Assembly (NCBI RefSeq): GCF_001644225.1
Contig: NZ_LSTV01000004.1
Coordinates: forward strand, 1 to 64,000
Direction of reading: 5' to 3'
From: Microbacterium oleivorans
Lineage (GTDB): Bacteria > Actinomycetota > Actinomycetes > Actinomycetales > Microbacteriaceae
Length of the DNA stretch: 64,000 bases
Part shown: positions 27,029 through 38,014 of the stretch, one piece after another
How positions within the stretch are numbered: the stretch's first letter is position 1
How the letters are laid out: every line of letters begins with the position of its first letter
Position numbers and translations under genes: made by a program
The notes under the pieces: generated by a model
What the model was told of the DNA's origin: nothing
Database searches by the model: none
Seen by the model: the letters and a program-made list of their open reading frames with translations, nothing else

Positions 27029-28596
27029 CCGGCGATCATCGCCGGGTGACTGATCACCCGGGCATGCAGAGGTTCGACACCGACGAGGTCGTCGACGTGG
27101 TCGTGGTGGGCACGGGCGCCGGCGGTGCTCCTCTGCTCGCACGGCTGGCGCAGGCGGGGCTGCGGGTCGTGGCTCTCGAGGCAGGCCCGGACTTCGCGCC
27201 GAGCGAGTTCACCCCCGACGAGCTCGAGTCCACGAAGATCAACTGGATGTCGGACCGGCTGAGCGGCGGCGACGACCCGACCGCGTTCGGGCCGAACAAC
27301 AGCGGCTACGGTGTCGGCGGCAGCACGCTGCACTGGGGTGCGTTCACGCCGCGGCCGGACGCGCGCGACCTGCGGCTGCGCACCGACACGGGCCAGGGTC
27401 GCGACTGGCCGATCGATCACGCCGAGTTGATCCGCTACATCGAGCGGGTGGAGTCCGACATCGGGGTGAGCGGTCCCGCGCACTACCCGTGGGATCCGTC
27501 GCGCCGGTACGCCTATCCCCCGGTGCGCCGCAACGGGTCGTCCGACGTGATGATCCGCGGCTGCGACGCGCTCGGCATCACCGCGACCGATGGACCGGCC
27601 GCGATCCTCACGCGCGACCGCGACCAGCCGCATTTCGGCGTGCGCCCGGCGACGCTCGACAACGGCGACATCCACCAGGGGGACCGGTTCGGCGCGAAGG
27701 CGACGACCGCGAACACGTACCTGCCCGCCGCGGTGGCGGCTGGTGCCGAGGTGCGCCCGGACGCATTCGTCCACGGGATCGAACGGGATGCCGCAGGCCG
27801 GGTGACCGCGGTCGTGTACCGCTCGGGCGGGGTCGAGCGGCGGCAGCGGTGCGCCGCGCTCGTGCTCGCGGCAGGCGGCGTGGAGACGCCGCGGCTGCTG
27901 CTGCACACCGGGGTCGCGAACTCGAACGGCGTCGTGGGGCGCGGGTTCATGGCGCACGGCGGCGTGCAGGTGTGGGGCCGGTTCGACGAGCCGATCCGCG
28001 CGTACCGGGGCTACCCGTCGTCGATCATCAGCGAGGACTTCGTGCGCCCCGCGGATGCCGACTTCGTGGGCGGATACCTGCTGCAGAGCCTCGGCGTCAT
28101 GCCGCTCAACTTCGGCACGCAGCTCGTGCGCGGCGCGGGGCTGTGGGGCGGCGAGCTCATGGCGGCGGTCGACGAGTACCCGTACAGCGCGGGTGTCGGC
28201 ATGAACGGCGAGTGCCTGCCCGACGACCGCAACGCGCTGACGCTGAGCGACGAACTCGCCGAGGACGGGATGCCGCGGGCCGAGATCACTTTCTCGCAAG
28301 GCGAGAACGAGCGCGCCATCGACCGGCACGGCGTGGCTGTCATGGAGCGAATCCTTCGGGCGGCGGGTGCGCGCAGCACGCGGGTCACGCAGCGCTCGTG
28401 CCACACGCTCGGGACCGCGCGCATGAGCGACGACCCCGAGGACGGCGTCGTCGACGCATCCGGTCGTTCCCACGAGGTCGACAACCTCTGGATCTGCGAC
28501 AACTCGACGTTCCCGAGCGCGCTGACCGCGAACCCCGCGCTGACGCAGATGGCCCTGTCGCTGCGCACGGCCGACCTCATGCTCGCCGCGCGCTGA
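27025..28596 (+). CDS. GMC-family FAD-dependent oxidoreductase
   Basis: 523-residue flavoenzyme of the GMC (glucose-methanol-choline) family, closest in pattern to gluconate/sugar dehydrogenase large subunits. FAD is bound by VVVVGTGAGGAPLLARL near the N-terminus and NNSGYGVGGSTLHWG. The C-terminal catalytic region has SCHTLGTARM (His) and SALTANPALTQMA (Asn). GTG 27025 was chosen because GGAGG stands upstream and the start overlaps the previous stop (GTGA). The frame runs open further upstream, but that part is antisense to nothing and only shadows the hydrolase gene. It probably oxidises a sugar or sugar acid together with the fused upstream domain. Confidence 0.9.
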   Translation: MTGDHRRVTDHPGMQRFDTDEVVDVVVVGTGAGGAPLLARLAQAGLRVVALEAGPDFAPSEFTPDELESTKINWMSDRLSGGDDPTAFGPNNSGYGVGGSTLHWGAFTPRPDARDLRLRTDTGQGRDWPIDHAELIRYIERVESDIGVSGPAHYPWDPSRRYAYPPVRRNGSSDVMIRGCDALGITATDGPAAILTRDRDQPHFGVRPATLDNGDIHQGDRFGAKATTANTYLPAAVAAGAEVRPDAFVHGIERDAAGRVTAVVYRSGGVERRQRCAALVLAAGGVETPRLLLHTGVANSNGVVGRGFMAHGGVQVWGRFDEPIRAYRGYPSSIISEDFVRPADADFVGGYLLQSLGVMPLNFGTQLVRGAGLWGGELMAAVDEYPYSAGVGMNGECLPDDRNALTLSDELAEDGMPRAEITFSQGENERAIDRHGVAVMERILRAAGARSTRVTQRSCHTLGTARMSDDPEDGVVDASGRSHEVDNLWICDNSTFPSALTANPALTQMALSLRTADLMLAAR

Positions 28597-28612
28597 GGCC
28601 GGCCGGCCGTTG

Positions 28613-28702
28613 CGTTCACGGATGCAACAGATCCGCCCCGACACGCCGTCCCCTGACCAATGGATGCCGCGCGTCGCCCGGCATCCATTGCATCCGTGAA
28701 CG
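28613..28702. repeat. Nested palindrome
   Basis: The outer arms cgttcacggatgcaa (28613-28627) and ttgcatccgtgaacg (28688-28702) are perfect 15-bp complements. Inside them caatggatgccg (28658-28669) and cggcatccattg (28679-28690) form a perfect 12-bp stem with a 9-nt loop. The two second arms share 3 nt, so the two stems compete partly. It lies 16 nt after the GMC stop and has no U-tract. It could be a terminator, a REP-like element or a protein-binding site. Confidence 0.7.
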
Positions 28703-28799
28703 CGGCAACGCGGCGCCACGCCGCCCCCAACCCGCAGGTTCCCGTTAACTGCGACGAAATGCATGTGTGCGAATATGACCGCTCTGGGGGAGGAACCTG

Positions 28800-28943
28800 A
28801 TGTCAGCTCGCTCGTCGACCCGTCGCCGCCGCAAACGGTCTGCTCCGAAGCCGCCGGGCCTGCCCCGGTGGGCGTATGCCGTGCTGGTCGTGGTCGCTCT
28901 CGGCGCGCTCGCGCTGGTCGTCGCGGCGCTGCTCGAGTACTGA
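28800..28943 (+). CDS. Small single-pass membrane protein (47 aa)
   Basis: A 47-codon gene. The first 24 residues are strongly basic (MSARSSTRRRRKRSAPKP), followed by one hydrophobic helix (WAYAVLVVVALGALALVVAA) and a short LLEY tail. GGAGG stands 6 nt before the ATG and there is a TA-rich stretch upstream, so it looks like a real gene. A positive-inside orientation puts the basic part in the cytosol. I do not recognise a family. Confidence 0.65.
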   Translation: MSARSSTRRRRKRSAPKPPGLPRWAYAVLVVVALGALALVVAALLEY

Positions 28944-28960
28944 TCCCCGAGGACTGATCC

Positions 28961-30778
28961 TCAGCCGACGCGCGACGCCCGCGGAGTCCACCACGGCCGC
29001 CGAACCGGCGCGGCCGCGACGGCGAGCTCAGGGCTGAGCGGCACCGGCACCTCGAGCACGACGACGTCGTCGCGCTGGTAGATGCGCGACCCGACGCCGA
29101 GCACGTCGATGCCGCGCAGCTCTGGACCCACCGGCGGCAGGCGGTCGAGCACTCCGCGCGACCACGTGCGGACGAGCAGCGCACCGTCGACGACGTCGAT
29201 CGACAGCCACACCTCCTTCGCCTCGGAGTGCTTGACCGCGTTGACGAACCCCTCGTTCACGACGGTCGCGACGCGGCGTGACAGCGCCGGGTCCTGCAGC
29301 GCGTCGACCGCCTCGGGCGAGATCTCGCTCGACACCCCGAGCACCGTCCGCCAGGTCGCGACGAGTTCGAAGAGGTCCTCGTGCGCTCCTTGCAGGGTTC
29401 CCTCGAGCGCGGCCGAGTCCGTCTCGGCGATGAACGCGAGGATCGAGTCGAAGGCGGCATCCGTCTCTCGCCGGAACGTCTCGATGTCGTCGGGCGTGAG
29501 CTCCCACTCGTCGGCGGCCGCGGCGAGCAGCACGCACCGCCCCTGCACCCGCCCGTGCAGCACGTGCGCCGCGTTCCGCAGCGGGCGGCGGGCCGACGCG
29601 GTCTTCGCGGTCAGGGTGCGGGCGACGAGGCTCAGCACCGCTTCGAGGCGATGGGCGCTGTCGGCGGCGCGGGCGATCGCGTCGGTGCACGCGGCGAGCG
29701 CGAGCGCAACGAGCGGCAGCGAAATGAGGGGCACGAAGCGGGTCGGATCGGCCGGTCCGAGGATGACCCACGCGACCGCGGTCATCGCGACGCCGGCTGC
29801 GAGCCACACGCCGACGAGGATCCGTCCGCGTCGCGCGGGGGCCTTGCCGCGGGCGAGCCACCGGATGACGGCGTCGGCCGCGAGGGTCACCGGCGCTCCG
29901 GCGAGGATCGCGGCGAGCGCCGCCCACGGTCCGTTCGACTGATACGCGTACGGCACGGCGCCGACGAGGAAGACGAAACCGGTGAGCAGGTACGGCGCGG
30001 GGCGGAGCATGGTCAGCGCCGACCGGGACGGCGGCTCGATGACGTGCTCGCCGGTGCTGCCCTCCACGGCGCGCAGGTCGAGCCCGGCGCGTTCCTCGAG
30101 ACGGTGGCTCGCGGTGCGCACCTCCTCAGAGTACGCGCGGACCGTGGCGAAGTCGATCGTGCCGGCGAGCGTCTCGTCGCGGCGGCGACGCAGTCGCGAG
30201 ACGAGCGGAGCGAGCTCGGCACGGTTCTCGGATTCGAACCGGGCGAGACGCCGGCGGCCGGCGGTGAGCGCCGCGATCGCCTCGGTGAGTCGTCGGCGCG
30301 AACCGCGGGTGAGCTCGATCGACCGCACGGTCATCGCGATGATCGACAGGCCGGCGAGCCAGACGAACACGTTCGACCCGATGCGCGCGCCGACCCCGTC
30401 GAAGTCGGGCACCCCGTCGTACAGCCCGACGTAGATGGCTTCGTTGACGAACGGGCGGATGCCGGCGGCCACCGCGACCGCGGTGAGGACGAGGATGCCG
30501 CGGTGCGACGCGCGGCGCAGTCGTCGCTCGGCGAGCGCTACCGGGACGAGTAGCACCGCGAGCGCCGCCCACCCCAGGAATCCGACCGATACGACGTGGG
30601 CCACCCCGGCGCCCTCGTCGATGTGCTGGAACGGGGCGAGGACCGTGACCGCGATGAGGATGCTGATCCACAGCGCCGCGGGCGAGAAGAAGGCACCGCT
30701 GGTCACGGCATCCCACCACACGTGAGCGCCGAGACCGATGCGTCGCCGAACGACGGGTGCGGGATCTCCCCCGGCCAT
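28961..30778 (-). CDS. Atypical histidine-kinase-like membrane protein
   Basis: 605 residues in this order: four hydrophobic helices (about 30-150), a charged helical stretch (RRRRDETLAGTIDFATVRAY, HRLEER), four more helices (about 260-360), then a kinase-like C-terminus. The C-terminus has HVLHGRVQGRCVLLAAAADE at the place of a phosphoacceptor helix and an N-box VVNEGFVNAVKHSEA of HATPase type. The DxGxG and GxGxG boxes that normally follow are not recognisable, so ATP binding is doubtful. It is paralogous along its whole length to the protein at 47863-49581. No partner regulator is adjacent here. ATG 30778 has no clear ribosome-binding site. Confidence 0.7.
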   Translation of the reverse strand: MAGGDPAPVVRRRIGLGAHVWWDAVTSGAFFSPAALWISILIAVTVLAPFQHIDEGAGVAHVVSVGFLGWAALAVLLVPVALAERRLRRASHRGILVLTAVAVAAGIRPFVNEAIYVGLYDGVPDFDGVGARIGSNVFVWLAGLSIIAMTVRSIELTRGSRRRLTEAIAALTAGRRRLARFESENRAELAPLVSRLRRRRDETLAGTIDFATVRAYSEEVRTASHRLEERAGLDLRAVEGSTGEHVIEPPSRSALTMLRPAPYLLTGFVFLVGAVPYAYQSNGPWAALAAILAGAPVTLAADAVIRWLARGKAPARRGRILVGVWLAAGVAMTAVAWVILGPADPTRFVPLISLPLVALALAACTDAIARAADSAHRLEAVLSLVARTLTAKTASARRPLRNAAHVLHGRVQGRCVLLAAAADEWELTPDDIETFRRETDAAFDSILAFIAETDSAALEGTLQGAHEDLFELVATWRTVLGVSSEISPEAVDALQDPALSRRVATVVNEGFVNAVKHSEAKEVWLSIDVVDGALLVRTWSRGVLDRLPPVGPELRGIDVLGVGSRIYQRDDVVVLEVPVPLSPELAVAAAPVRRPWWTPRASRVG

Positions 30779-30867
30779 AATTCGTCTTTCCCCAGCGGGC
30801 CCGGGTCGGCCCGGGCGTCAGTCTAGCGAGGGGTCAGGCGCGGCGCGGAGAGACGCGGGGACATGCC

Positions 30868-30900
30868 GAACGCCCGGGTCCGTGGTGGGCCCGGGCGTTC
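30868..30900 (-). terminator. Hairpin after csbD-like gene
   Basis: gaacgcccggg (30868-30878) pairs perfectly with cccgggcgttc (30890-30900), 12 nt beyond the csbD-like stop. No U-tract follows on the minus strand. Confidence 0.6.
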
Positions 30901-30912
30901 GGTGAGGGAGGC

Positions 30913-31083
30913 TTACTTGAACGCGTCCTTCACGTTCTCGCCGGCCTTCTTGAGGTTGGCCTCGGTCTGGTCCTGGTGGCCTTCGGCTTCGAGGCGCTCG
31001 TTGTCGCTCGCCTTGCCGGCAGCTTCCTTACCCTTTCCGGTGAGGTCCTGTGCGGCGTTCTTGATCTTGTCGTCGAGTCCCAT
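30913..31083 (-). CDS. CsbD-like stress protein
   Basis: A 56-residue hydrophilic protein with the CsbD pattern: MGLDDKIKNAAQDLTGKGKE, EAAGKASDNERLEAEG, then a Lys/Asp-rich end. CsbD proteins are abundant under general stress in Bacillus and actinobacteria; the molecular role is unknown. ATG 31083 follows GGAAGG at 8 nt; the longer frame upstream is not supported. Confidence 0.88.
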   Translation of the reverse strand: MGLDDKIKNAAQDLTGKGKEAAGKASDNERLEAEGHQDQTEANLKKAGENVKDAFK

Positions 31084-31255
31084 GATCTGGTCCTTCCGTC
31101 GATCTTTCCGGAAGCGGCGCGTTCCGGGACCACCCACGCTAGGCAGGGGCCGGATGCGAGCCAACCCCTGGCTATTCCGGGCGTGATGGGTTAGCGCGTC
31201 ATGGTCGACGGGGCGCGGGTTGTCAACGCCCCCGCGGGCGGCGGGTGTCGCGACC

Positions 31256-31261
31256 TATCGT
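31256..31261 (+). promoter_or_regulatory. -10 element, leaderless ligase gene
   Basis: TATCGT, then 6 nt, then the GTG at 31268; this decides that start over a TTG at 31220. Confidence 0.55.
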
Positions 31262-31267
31262 GGCGGG

Positions 31268-32731
31268 GTGGGAGAAGAAGTCGAGAAGCAGGAGATCACG
31301 GGCGCCGACCGCACCCTTCATCGCGAGAAGATCCGTCGCAACCTCGACGTGTTCGAGCGGATGCTGCGCGAGGCGCGCTTCGACACGGACGACCCGATGA
31401 CGGGCCTCGAACTCGAGTTGAACCTCGTCGACGCCGTCGGTGACCCGGCGATGCGGAACGAGCAGGTGCTGCGGGCGATCGCGGACCCGGCGTTCGTGAC
31501 GGAGCTCGGTCGCTTCAACGTGGAGATCAACGTCCCGCCGGCGAAGCTGCGCGAGGGCGGGCTCACGACGTTCGAGGAGGGTCTGCGCGAGCGGCTGAAC
31601 GAGGCCGAGGCGCGGTCGGAGGACCTGGGTGCGCATCTGGTGATGATCGGCATCCTGCCCACGCTCGCGGAACCGCATTTGAGCCGCAGCACGTTGAGCG
31701 CGGATTCGCGGTACGACCTGTTGAACGAGCAGGTGCTCGATGCGCGCGGCGAGGATCTGGCGATCTCGATCGCGGGGCCGGAGCGGCTCGAGACGACGGC
31801 CGACTCGATCGTGCCGGAGGCGGCGTGCACGAGCACGCAGTTCCATGTGCAGACGTCGCCGGCGCAGTTCGCGGCGTACTGGAACGCGTCGCAGGCGATC
31901 GCGGGGGCGCAGCTGGCGGTCGCGGCGAACTCGCCGTATCTGCTGGGGCGGGAGCTGTGGCGGGAGTCCCGGATCCCGCTGTTCGAGCAGGCGACCGACA
32001 CACGCAGCGAGGAGTTGAAGGCGCAGGGGGTGCGTCCGCGGGTGTGGTTCGGCGAGCGCTGGATCACGTCGGTGTTCGACCTGTTCGAGGAGAACGTGCG
32101 GTATTTCCCGGCGCTGCTGCCGATCGTCGACGATGAGGATCCGTTGGAGGTGCTCGAGGCGGACGGGGTGCCGTCGCTGGCGGAGCTGAAGCTGCACAAC
32201 GGGACGGTGTACCGCTGGAACCGTCCGGTGTACGACGTGGCCGATGGGATGCCGCATCTTCGCGTCGAGAACCGGATCCTCGCGGCGGGGCCGACGGTGG
32301 TCGACACGGTCGCGAACGCGGCGTTCTACTTCGGCCTCGTGCGTTCGCTCGCGGAGGATGAGCGCCCGGTGTGGTCGCGTATGCCGTTCGCGACGGCGCG
32401 CGAGAGCTTCCTCTCGGCGGCGCGAGACGGCATCGACGCGCGGCTGTCGTGGCCGGGTGTGGGCCAGGTGCCGGCGACGGAGCTCATCCTCGACACTCTG
32501 CTGCCGCTCGCGGCCGAGGGGCTCGACGCCTGGGGCGTCTCCTCCGCCGAGCGCGACCGCTACCTGGGGATCATCGAGGGGCGCTGCGTCACGAAGACGA
32601 ACGGCGCCGAGTGGTTCGCGAAGCGGATGCGGGCCCGCTCGGGCATGGAGCGTGCCGACGCTCTCCGCGCCACGCTGCTCGAGTACCGCGAGGCGATGCA
32701 CACGAACGAGCCGGTGCACACCTGGACCTGA
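31268..32731 (+). CDS. Glutamate-cysteine ligase-like protein (GCS2 family)
   Basis: 487-residue member of the carboxylate-amine ligase family related to actinobacterial glutamate-cysteine ligases. The N-terminal metal/ATP region reads MTGLELELNLVD, followed by FNVEINVPP, a central STQFHVQTSP and ANSPYLLGRELWRESR. Actinobacteria make mycothiol rather than glutathione as main thiol, so the product may be another gamma-glutamyl compound (ergothioneine synthesis also uses gamma-glutamylcysteine, but no egt genes are near). Specificity is not predictable from sequence. It stands alone and converges with the rml operon. Confidence 0.8.
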   Translation: MGEEVEKQEITGADRTLHREKIRRNLDVFERMLREARFDTDDPMTGLELELNLVDAVGDPAMRNEQVLRAIADPAFVTELGRFNVEINVPPAKLREGGLTTFEEGLRERLNEAEARSEDLGAHLVMIGILPTLAEPHLSRSTLSADSRYDLLNEQVLDARGEDLAISIAGPERLETTADSIVPEAACTSTQFHVQTSPAQFAAYWNASQAIAGAQLAVAANSPYLLGRELWRESRIPLFEQATDTRSEELKAQGVRPRVWFGERWITSVFDLFEENVRYFPALLPIVDDEDPLEVLEADGVPSLAELKLHNGTVYRWNRPVYDVADGMPHLRVENRILAAGPTVVDTVANAAFYFGLVRSLAEDERPVWSRMPFATARESFLSAARDGIDARLSWPGVGQVPATELILDTLLPLAAEGLDAWGVSSAERDRYLGIIEGRCVTKTNGAEWFAKRMRARSGMERADALRATLLEYREAMHTNEPVHTWT

Positions 32732-32747
32732 GCACGAGGCGCTCGAC

Positions 32748-34145
32748 TCAGCTCAGGTAGTCGCGCAGCGAGTCGCGCCAGTCGCGCGGTGCGAACCCCG
32801 TCGCCTCGATCTTCGCCAGGTCGAGCACCGACCATCGGGGTCGGGGTGCAACGGGGCCGGATGCCGAGGCGAAGTACTCCTCGGTCGACACCCCCGTCAC
32901 CTGGGTACCGTCGTGGCCGGTCTGTGCGTAGACCTCGGCGGCGATCTGCGCCCATGAGGCCGCGTCTCCCCCGCCGGTGAGGTTGTAGACCCCGGCGGGA
33001 GCCTCGACGTCGAGCAGGTGGCGGATGCCGCGGGCCAGGTCACCGGTGAAGGTGAGGCGTCCGATCTGGTCGTCGACGACCGACGGCGCGACGCCGCGCT
33101 CGGCGAGTGAGGCCATCGTGCGGACGAAGTTCTTACCCTCGCCGATCACCCACGAGGTGCGGACGATGTAGTGGCGGGGCACGGTGGCGACGATCGCGTC
33201 GGCGGCGGCTTTGGTCTGGCCGTAGACGCCGAGCGGCGCGACCGGCTCACCTTCGCCGTAGGGTGCGTCGTGGGTGCCGTCGAAGACGTAGTCGCTCGAG
33301 ACGTGGACGAGCGTGATGCCGTTCTCGGTCGCGATGCGGGCGAGCTGCGCCACGGCGGTGACGTTGCCGGCCCAGGCGCCGGCACGGTCGGTCTCTGCGG
33401 CATCCACCGCCGTGTAGGCGGCGGCGTTGACGATGGTGCCGTAGTCGCGCCAGCGGCGTGCGCCGGTGAGGTCCGTGGTGAGGTCGAGGTTCTCGCGACC
33501 GGCGAACTCGACGTCGGCGGAGTCCGCGTACGCGTCGCGCAGCGCGCGGCCGAGCTGTCCGTTCGCGCCGACGACGAGCGTCTTCTTCGGCGGGATGGGC
33601 ACGACATCGGCGAGGCGCGGGTGGGCGAGGTCCTTGGACGAGATCTCGACGTCGGCGAGCGGGATGGGCCACGCGATGGCGGCGGTCTCGTCCGCGAGGT
33701 TGAGGAACGAGTACGACGCGTCGGGCGACCAATGGTCGTTGACGAGGTAGGTGTAGGCGGTGTCGGGCTCGAGGGTCTGGTACGAGTTACCGACGCCGCG
33801 GGGCACGAAGATCGCCCGCGACGGGTCGAGCTCGGTGGTGAAGACGGTGCCGAAGCTGGGCCCCTCGCGCAGGTCGACCCAGGCCCCGAAGATGCGGCCG
33901 GTGGCGACGGAGACCCACTTGTCCCAGGGTTCGGCGTGGATGCCGCGGGTCGTCCCGACGGCGTCGTTGAACGAGATGTTGTTCTGCACGGGTCCGAAGT
34001 CGGCGAGCCCCGCAGCTGTCATCTTCTCGCGTTGCCAGTTCTCTTTGAACCAGCCGCGGCTGTCACCGTGGACGGGCAGATCCCAGACGACGAGTCCCGG
34101 GATGCCGGTGTCGGTGGGCGTGAGCGCCTTGCCGAACTCCGTCAT
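32748..34145 (-). CDS. rmlCD: Fused dTDP-4-dehydrorhamnose 3,5-epimerase / reductase
   Basis: A 465-residue fusion of the last two steps of dTDP-L-rhamnose synthesis. Residues 1 to about 185 are an RmlC-type cupin (GDSRGWFKENWQREK, GTTRGIHAEPWDKW, FVPRGVGNSYQTLE). Residues about 190-465 are an RmlD-type SDR (TLVVGANGQLGRAL, VHVSSDYVFDG, YGQTK). The RmlC half has RGIHAEPWDKW where classical RmlC has RGLHYQ; it keeps the His but is divergent. ATG 34145 starts 2 nt before the end of the rmlB stop region. It is the last gene of rmlA-rmlB-rmlCD. Confidence 0.9.
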   Translation of the reverse strand: MTEFGKALTPTDTGIPGLVVWDLPVHGDSRGWFKENWQREKMTAAGLADFGPVQNNISFNDAVGTTRGIHAEPWDKWVSVATGRIFGAWVDLREGPSFGTVFTTELDPSRAIFVPRGVGNSYQTLEPDTAYTYLVNDHWSPDASYSFLNLADETAAIAWPIPLADVEISSKDLAHPRLADVVPIPPKKTLVVGANGQLGRALRDAYADSADVEFAGRENLDLTTDLTGARRWRDYGTIVNAAAYTAVDAAETDRAGAWAGNVTAVAQLARIATENGITLVHVSSDYVFDGTHDAPYGEGEPVAPLGVYGQTKAAADAIVATVPRHYIVRTSWVIGEGKNFVRTMASLAERGVAPSVVDDQIGRLTFTGDLARGIRHLLDVEAPAGVYNLTGGGDAASWAQIAAEVYAQTGHDGTQVTGVSTEEYFASASGPVAPRPRWSVLDLAKIEATGFAPRDWRDSLRDYLS

Positions 34146-34147
34146 GA

Positions 34148-36018
<1,871 letters not shown>

Positions 36019-36070
36019 GAGTCCCCCATCATGTGATTGCGTCACCCCGAAGGCAGCCCAGGGCGTTCGA

Positions 36071-36076
36071 AGCCTA
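36071..36076 (-). promoter_or_regulatory. Putative -10 of rmlA
   Basis: TAGGCT on the minus strand, in the glmM-rmlA gap, about 52 nt before the rmlA ATG. No good -35 is visible. Confidence 0.35.
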
Positions 36077-36148
36077 CTGGGTGGAAGCTACGGGCTCGTT
36101 ACGCATCGAGGCGCCTGGTGCGGGAATGAACGAGCTCGGGAGAGGCCG

Positions 36149-37492
36149 TCAGCCCCTGACGACCTCCGCGAGACGCTCGGCAACCTTGTACGCCGTGTTC
36201 TCCGACGCAGCCTCGACCATGACGCGTACGAGCGGCTCAGTACCCGAGGGCCGCAGCAGCACCCGCCCCGCGTCGCCGAGCTCAGCCTCGGCGGCCGCGA
36301 CAGCTTCGAGGACGTCTGGGTCGGTGGCGCGCGAACGTTCCACACCCTTCACGTTCAGGAGCACCTGCGGGAACACGGTCATGACCTTCGCGAGCTCTGA
36401 CAGCGGCTTGCGCTGCCGAACGACTTCGGCGGCGAGGTGCAGGCCGGTGAGCAGGCCGTCGCCGGTGGTGGCGTATTCGCTCATGATGACGTGGCCGCTC
36501 TGCTCGCCTCCGAGCGAGAACTTGCCCTCGTTCATGCGCTCGAGCACATAGCGGTCGCCGACGGCGGTCGTTTCGAGGTGGATGCCGTGGGCTTGCATCG
36601 CGCGGTGGAGCCCGAGATTGCTCATCACGGTGGCGACCAGGGTGTCCTGGTGCAGCAGACCGCGCTCTTTCATCGAGACGGCGAGGATCGCCATGATCTG
36701 GTCGCCGTCGATGACGCGGCCGTCGGCGTCGACGGCGAGACAGCGGTCGGCGTCACCGTCGTGGGCGATGCCGAGGTCGGCGCCGGTGCGGAGCACTTCG
36801 GCGACGAGGACGTCGGTATGGGTCGACCCGACACCGTCGTTGATGTTGACGCCGTCAGGATCGGCGCCGATGACGGTGACCTTCGCTCCCGCGTCGCGGA
36901 ACGTCTCGGGCGAGACGCCGGAGGCCGCACCGTGCGCGCAGTCGAGAACGACGTGCAGTCCACGGAGAGGCGTGTGCATCGACGCGAGCAGGTGAACGAC
37001 GTAACGGTCTTCGGCGTCGGCGAATCGGCTGATGCGTCCGACGGCTCCCCCGGTGGGGAGCAGCTTCGGGCCGGCCATGGCCTCTTCGATGCGCTTTTCA
37101 ACCTCGTCGGGAAGCTTGACGCCGCCGCGCGCGAAGATCTTGATGCCGTTGTCGGGCGCCGGGTTGTGCGAGGCCGAGATCATGACGCCGAAGTCGGCGT
37201 CGATGTCGCTCACGAGGAACGCCGCGGCCGGTGTCGGCAGCACGCCGGCATCGAGCACGTCGACGCCCGACGAGGCGAGCCCAGCGGCGACGGCGGCGCT
37301 GAGGAAGTGCCCTGATACGCGCGGATCGCGGGCGACGACGGCGGTCAGGCGCTTGCCTGTGGCCTTCCGCGCCTCGGCGATACGGCCCTGGCCCAGGACG
37401 ACGGCAGTCGCCTGGGCCAGGGTCAGCGCGAGATCTGCGGTGAGCGGGCCGTTTGCGAGGCCGCGCACACCGTCTGTCCCGAACAGTGCCAT
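36149..37492 (-). CDS. glmM: Phosphoglucosamine mutase
   Basis: Converts glucosamine-6-phosphate to glucosamine-1-phosphate, the step after GlmS. Start [17 protein letters not shown], active-site phosphoserine loop [17 protein letters not shown], metal loop HDGDADRC and C-terminal [12 protein letters not shown]. 447 residues, typical. It begins 8 nt after the rpsI stop with no ribosome-binding site, so it is probably translated by coupling within rplM-rpsI-glmM. Confidence 0.97.
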   Translation of the reverse strand: MALFGTDGVRGLANGPLTADLALTLAQATAVVLGQGRIAEARKATGKRLTAVVARDPRVSGHFLSAAVAAGLASSGVDVLDAGVLPTPAAAFLVSDIDADFGVMISASHNPAPDNGIKIFARGGVKLPDEVEKRIEEAMAGPKLLPTGGAVGRISRFADAEDRYVVHLLASMHTPLRGLHVVLDCAHGAASGVSPETFRDAGAKVTVIGADPDGVNINDGVGSTHTDVLVAEVLRTGADLGIAHDGDADRCLAVDADGRVIDGDQIMAILAVSMKERGLLHQDTLVATVMSNLGLHRAMQAHGIHLETTAVGDRYVLERMNEGKFSLGGEQSGHVIMSEYATTGDGLLTGLHLAAEVVRQRKPLSELAKVMTVFPQVLLNVKGVERSRATDPDVLEAVAAAEAELGDAGRVLLRPSGTEPLVRVMVEAASENTAYKVAERLAEVVRG

Positions 37493-37499
37493 CGAAGGA

Positions 37500-37985
37500 T
37501 TAACGCTTCGAGTACTGGGGAGCCTTGCGCGCCTTCTTGAGACCAGCCTTCTTGCGCTCCTTGACGCGAGCGTCGCGCGACAGGAAGCCGGCCTTCTTGA
37601 GGGTCGGGCGGTTGTTCTCGGCGTCGATCTCGTTGAGCGCACGCGCGATGCCGAGGCGCAGGGCGCCGGCCTGGCCCGAGGGGCCACCACCCGAGATGCG
37701 GGCGATCACGTCGTAGCCACCGGCGAGGCCGAGGACCGTGAACGGGTCGTTGATGAGCTGCTGGTGCAGCTTGTTGGGGAAGTAGTCCTCGATCGTGCGG
37801 CCGTTCACCGTGATGGTGCCCGAGCCGGGAACCAGGCGCACGCGGGCGATGGCCTGCTTGCGACGGCCCACAGCGGCGCCGGGGACGGAGAGGACGGGGC
37901 GAGCCGGGGCGGCCTCAGCGGCAGCCGGCGTCTCGGTCGAGTAGTTCTCGGGAGTCTGGTCGAGGGAGTCAGCGATCTTCGCCAT
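37500..37985 (-). CDS. rpsI: Ribosomal protein S9
   Basis: Small-subunit protein; the C-terminal tail RKAPQYSKR reaches the P-site. The 161-residue actinobacterial form has an extra N-terminal tail of about 30 residues ([20 protein letters not shown]) before [15 protein letters not shown]. It lies in the conserved rplM-rpsI pair, 29 nt after rplM. Confidence 0.97.
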   Translation of the reverse strand: MAKIADSLDQTPENYSTETPAAAEAAPARPVLSVPGAAVGRRKQAIARVRLVPGSGTITVNGRTIEDYFPNKLHQQLINDPFTVLGLAGGYDVIARISGGGPSGQAGALRLGIARALNEIDAENNRPTLKKAGFLSRDARVKERKKAGLKKARKAPQYSKR

Positions 37986-38014
37986 CAGATAATCCTTGTT
38001 CTTCTCTGCGGCGC

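Noticed and set aside
26557..29184. Long minus-strand frame opposite the GMC oxidoreductase
   Set aside because: Arg/Pro/Ala-rich shadow; GMC motifs are clear on the plus strand.
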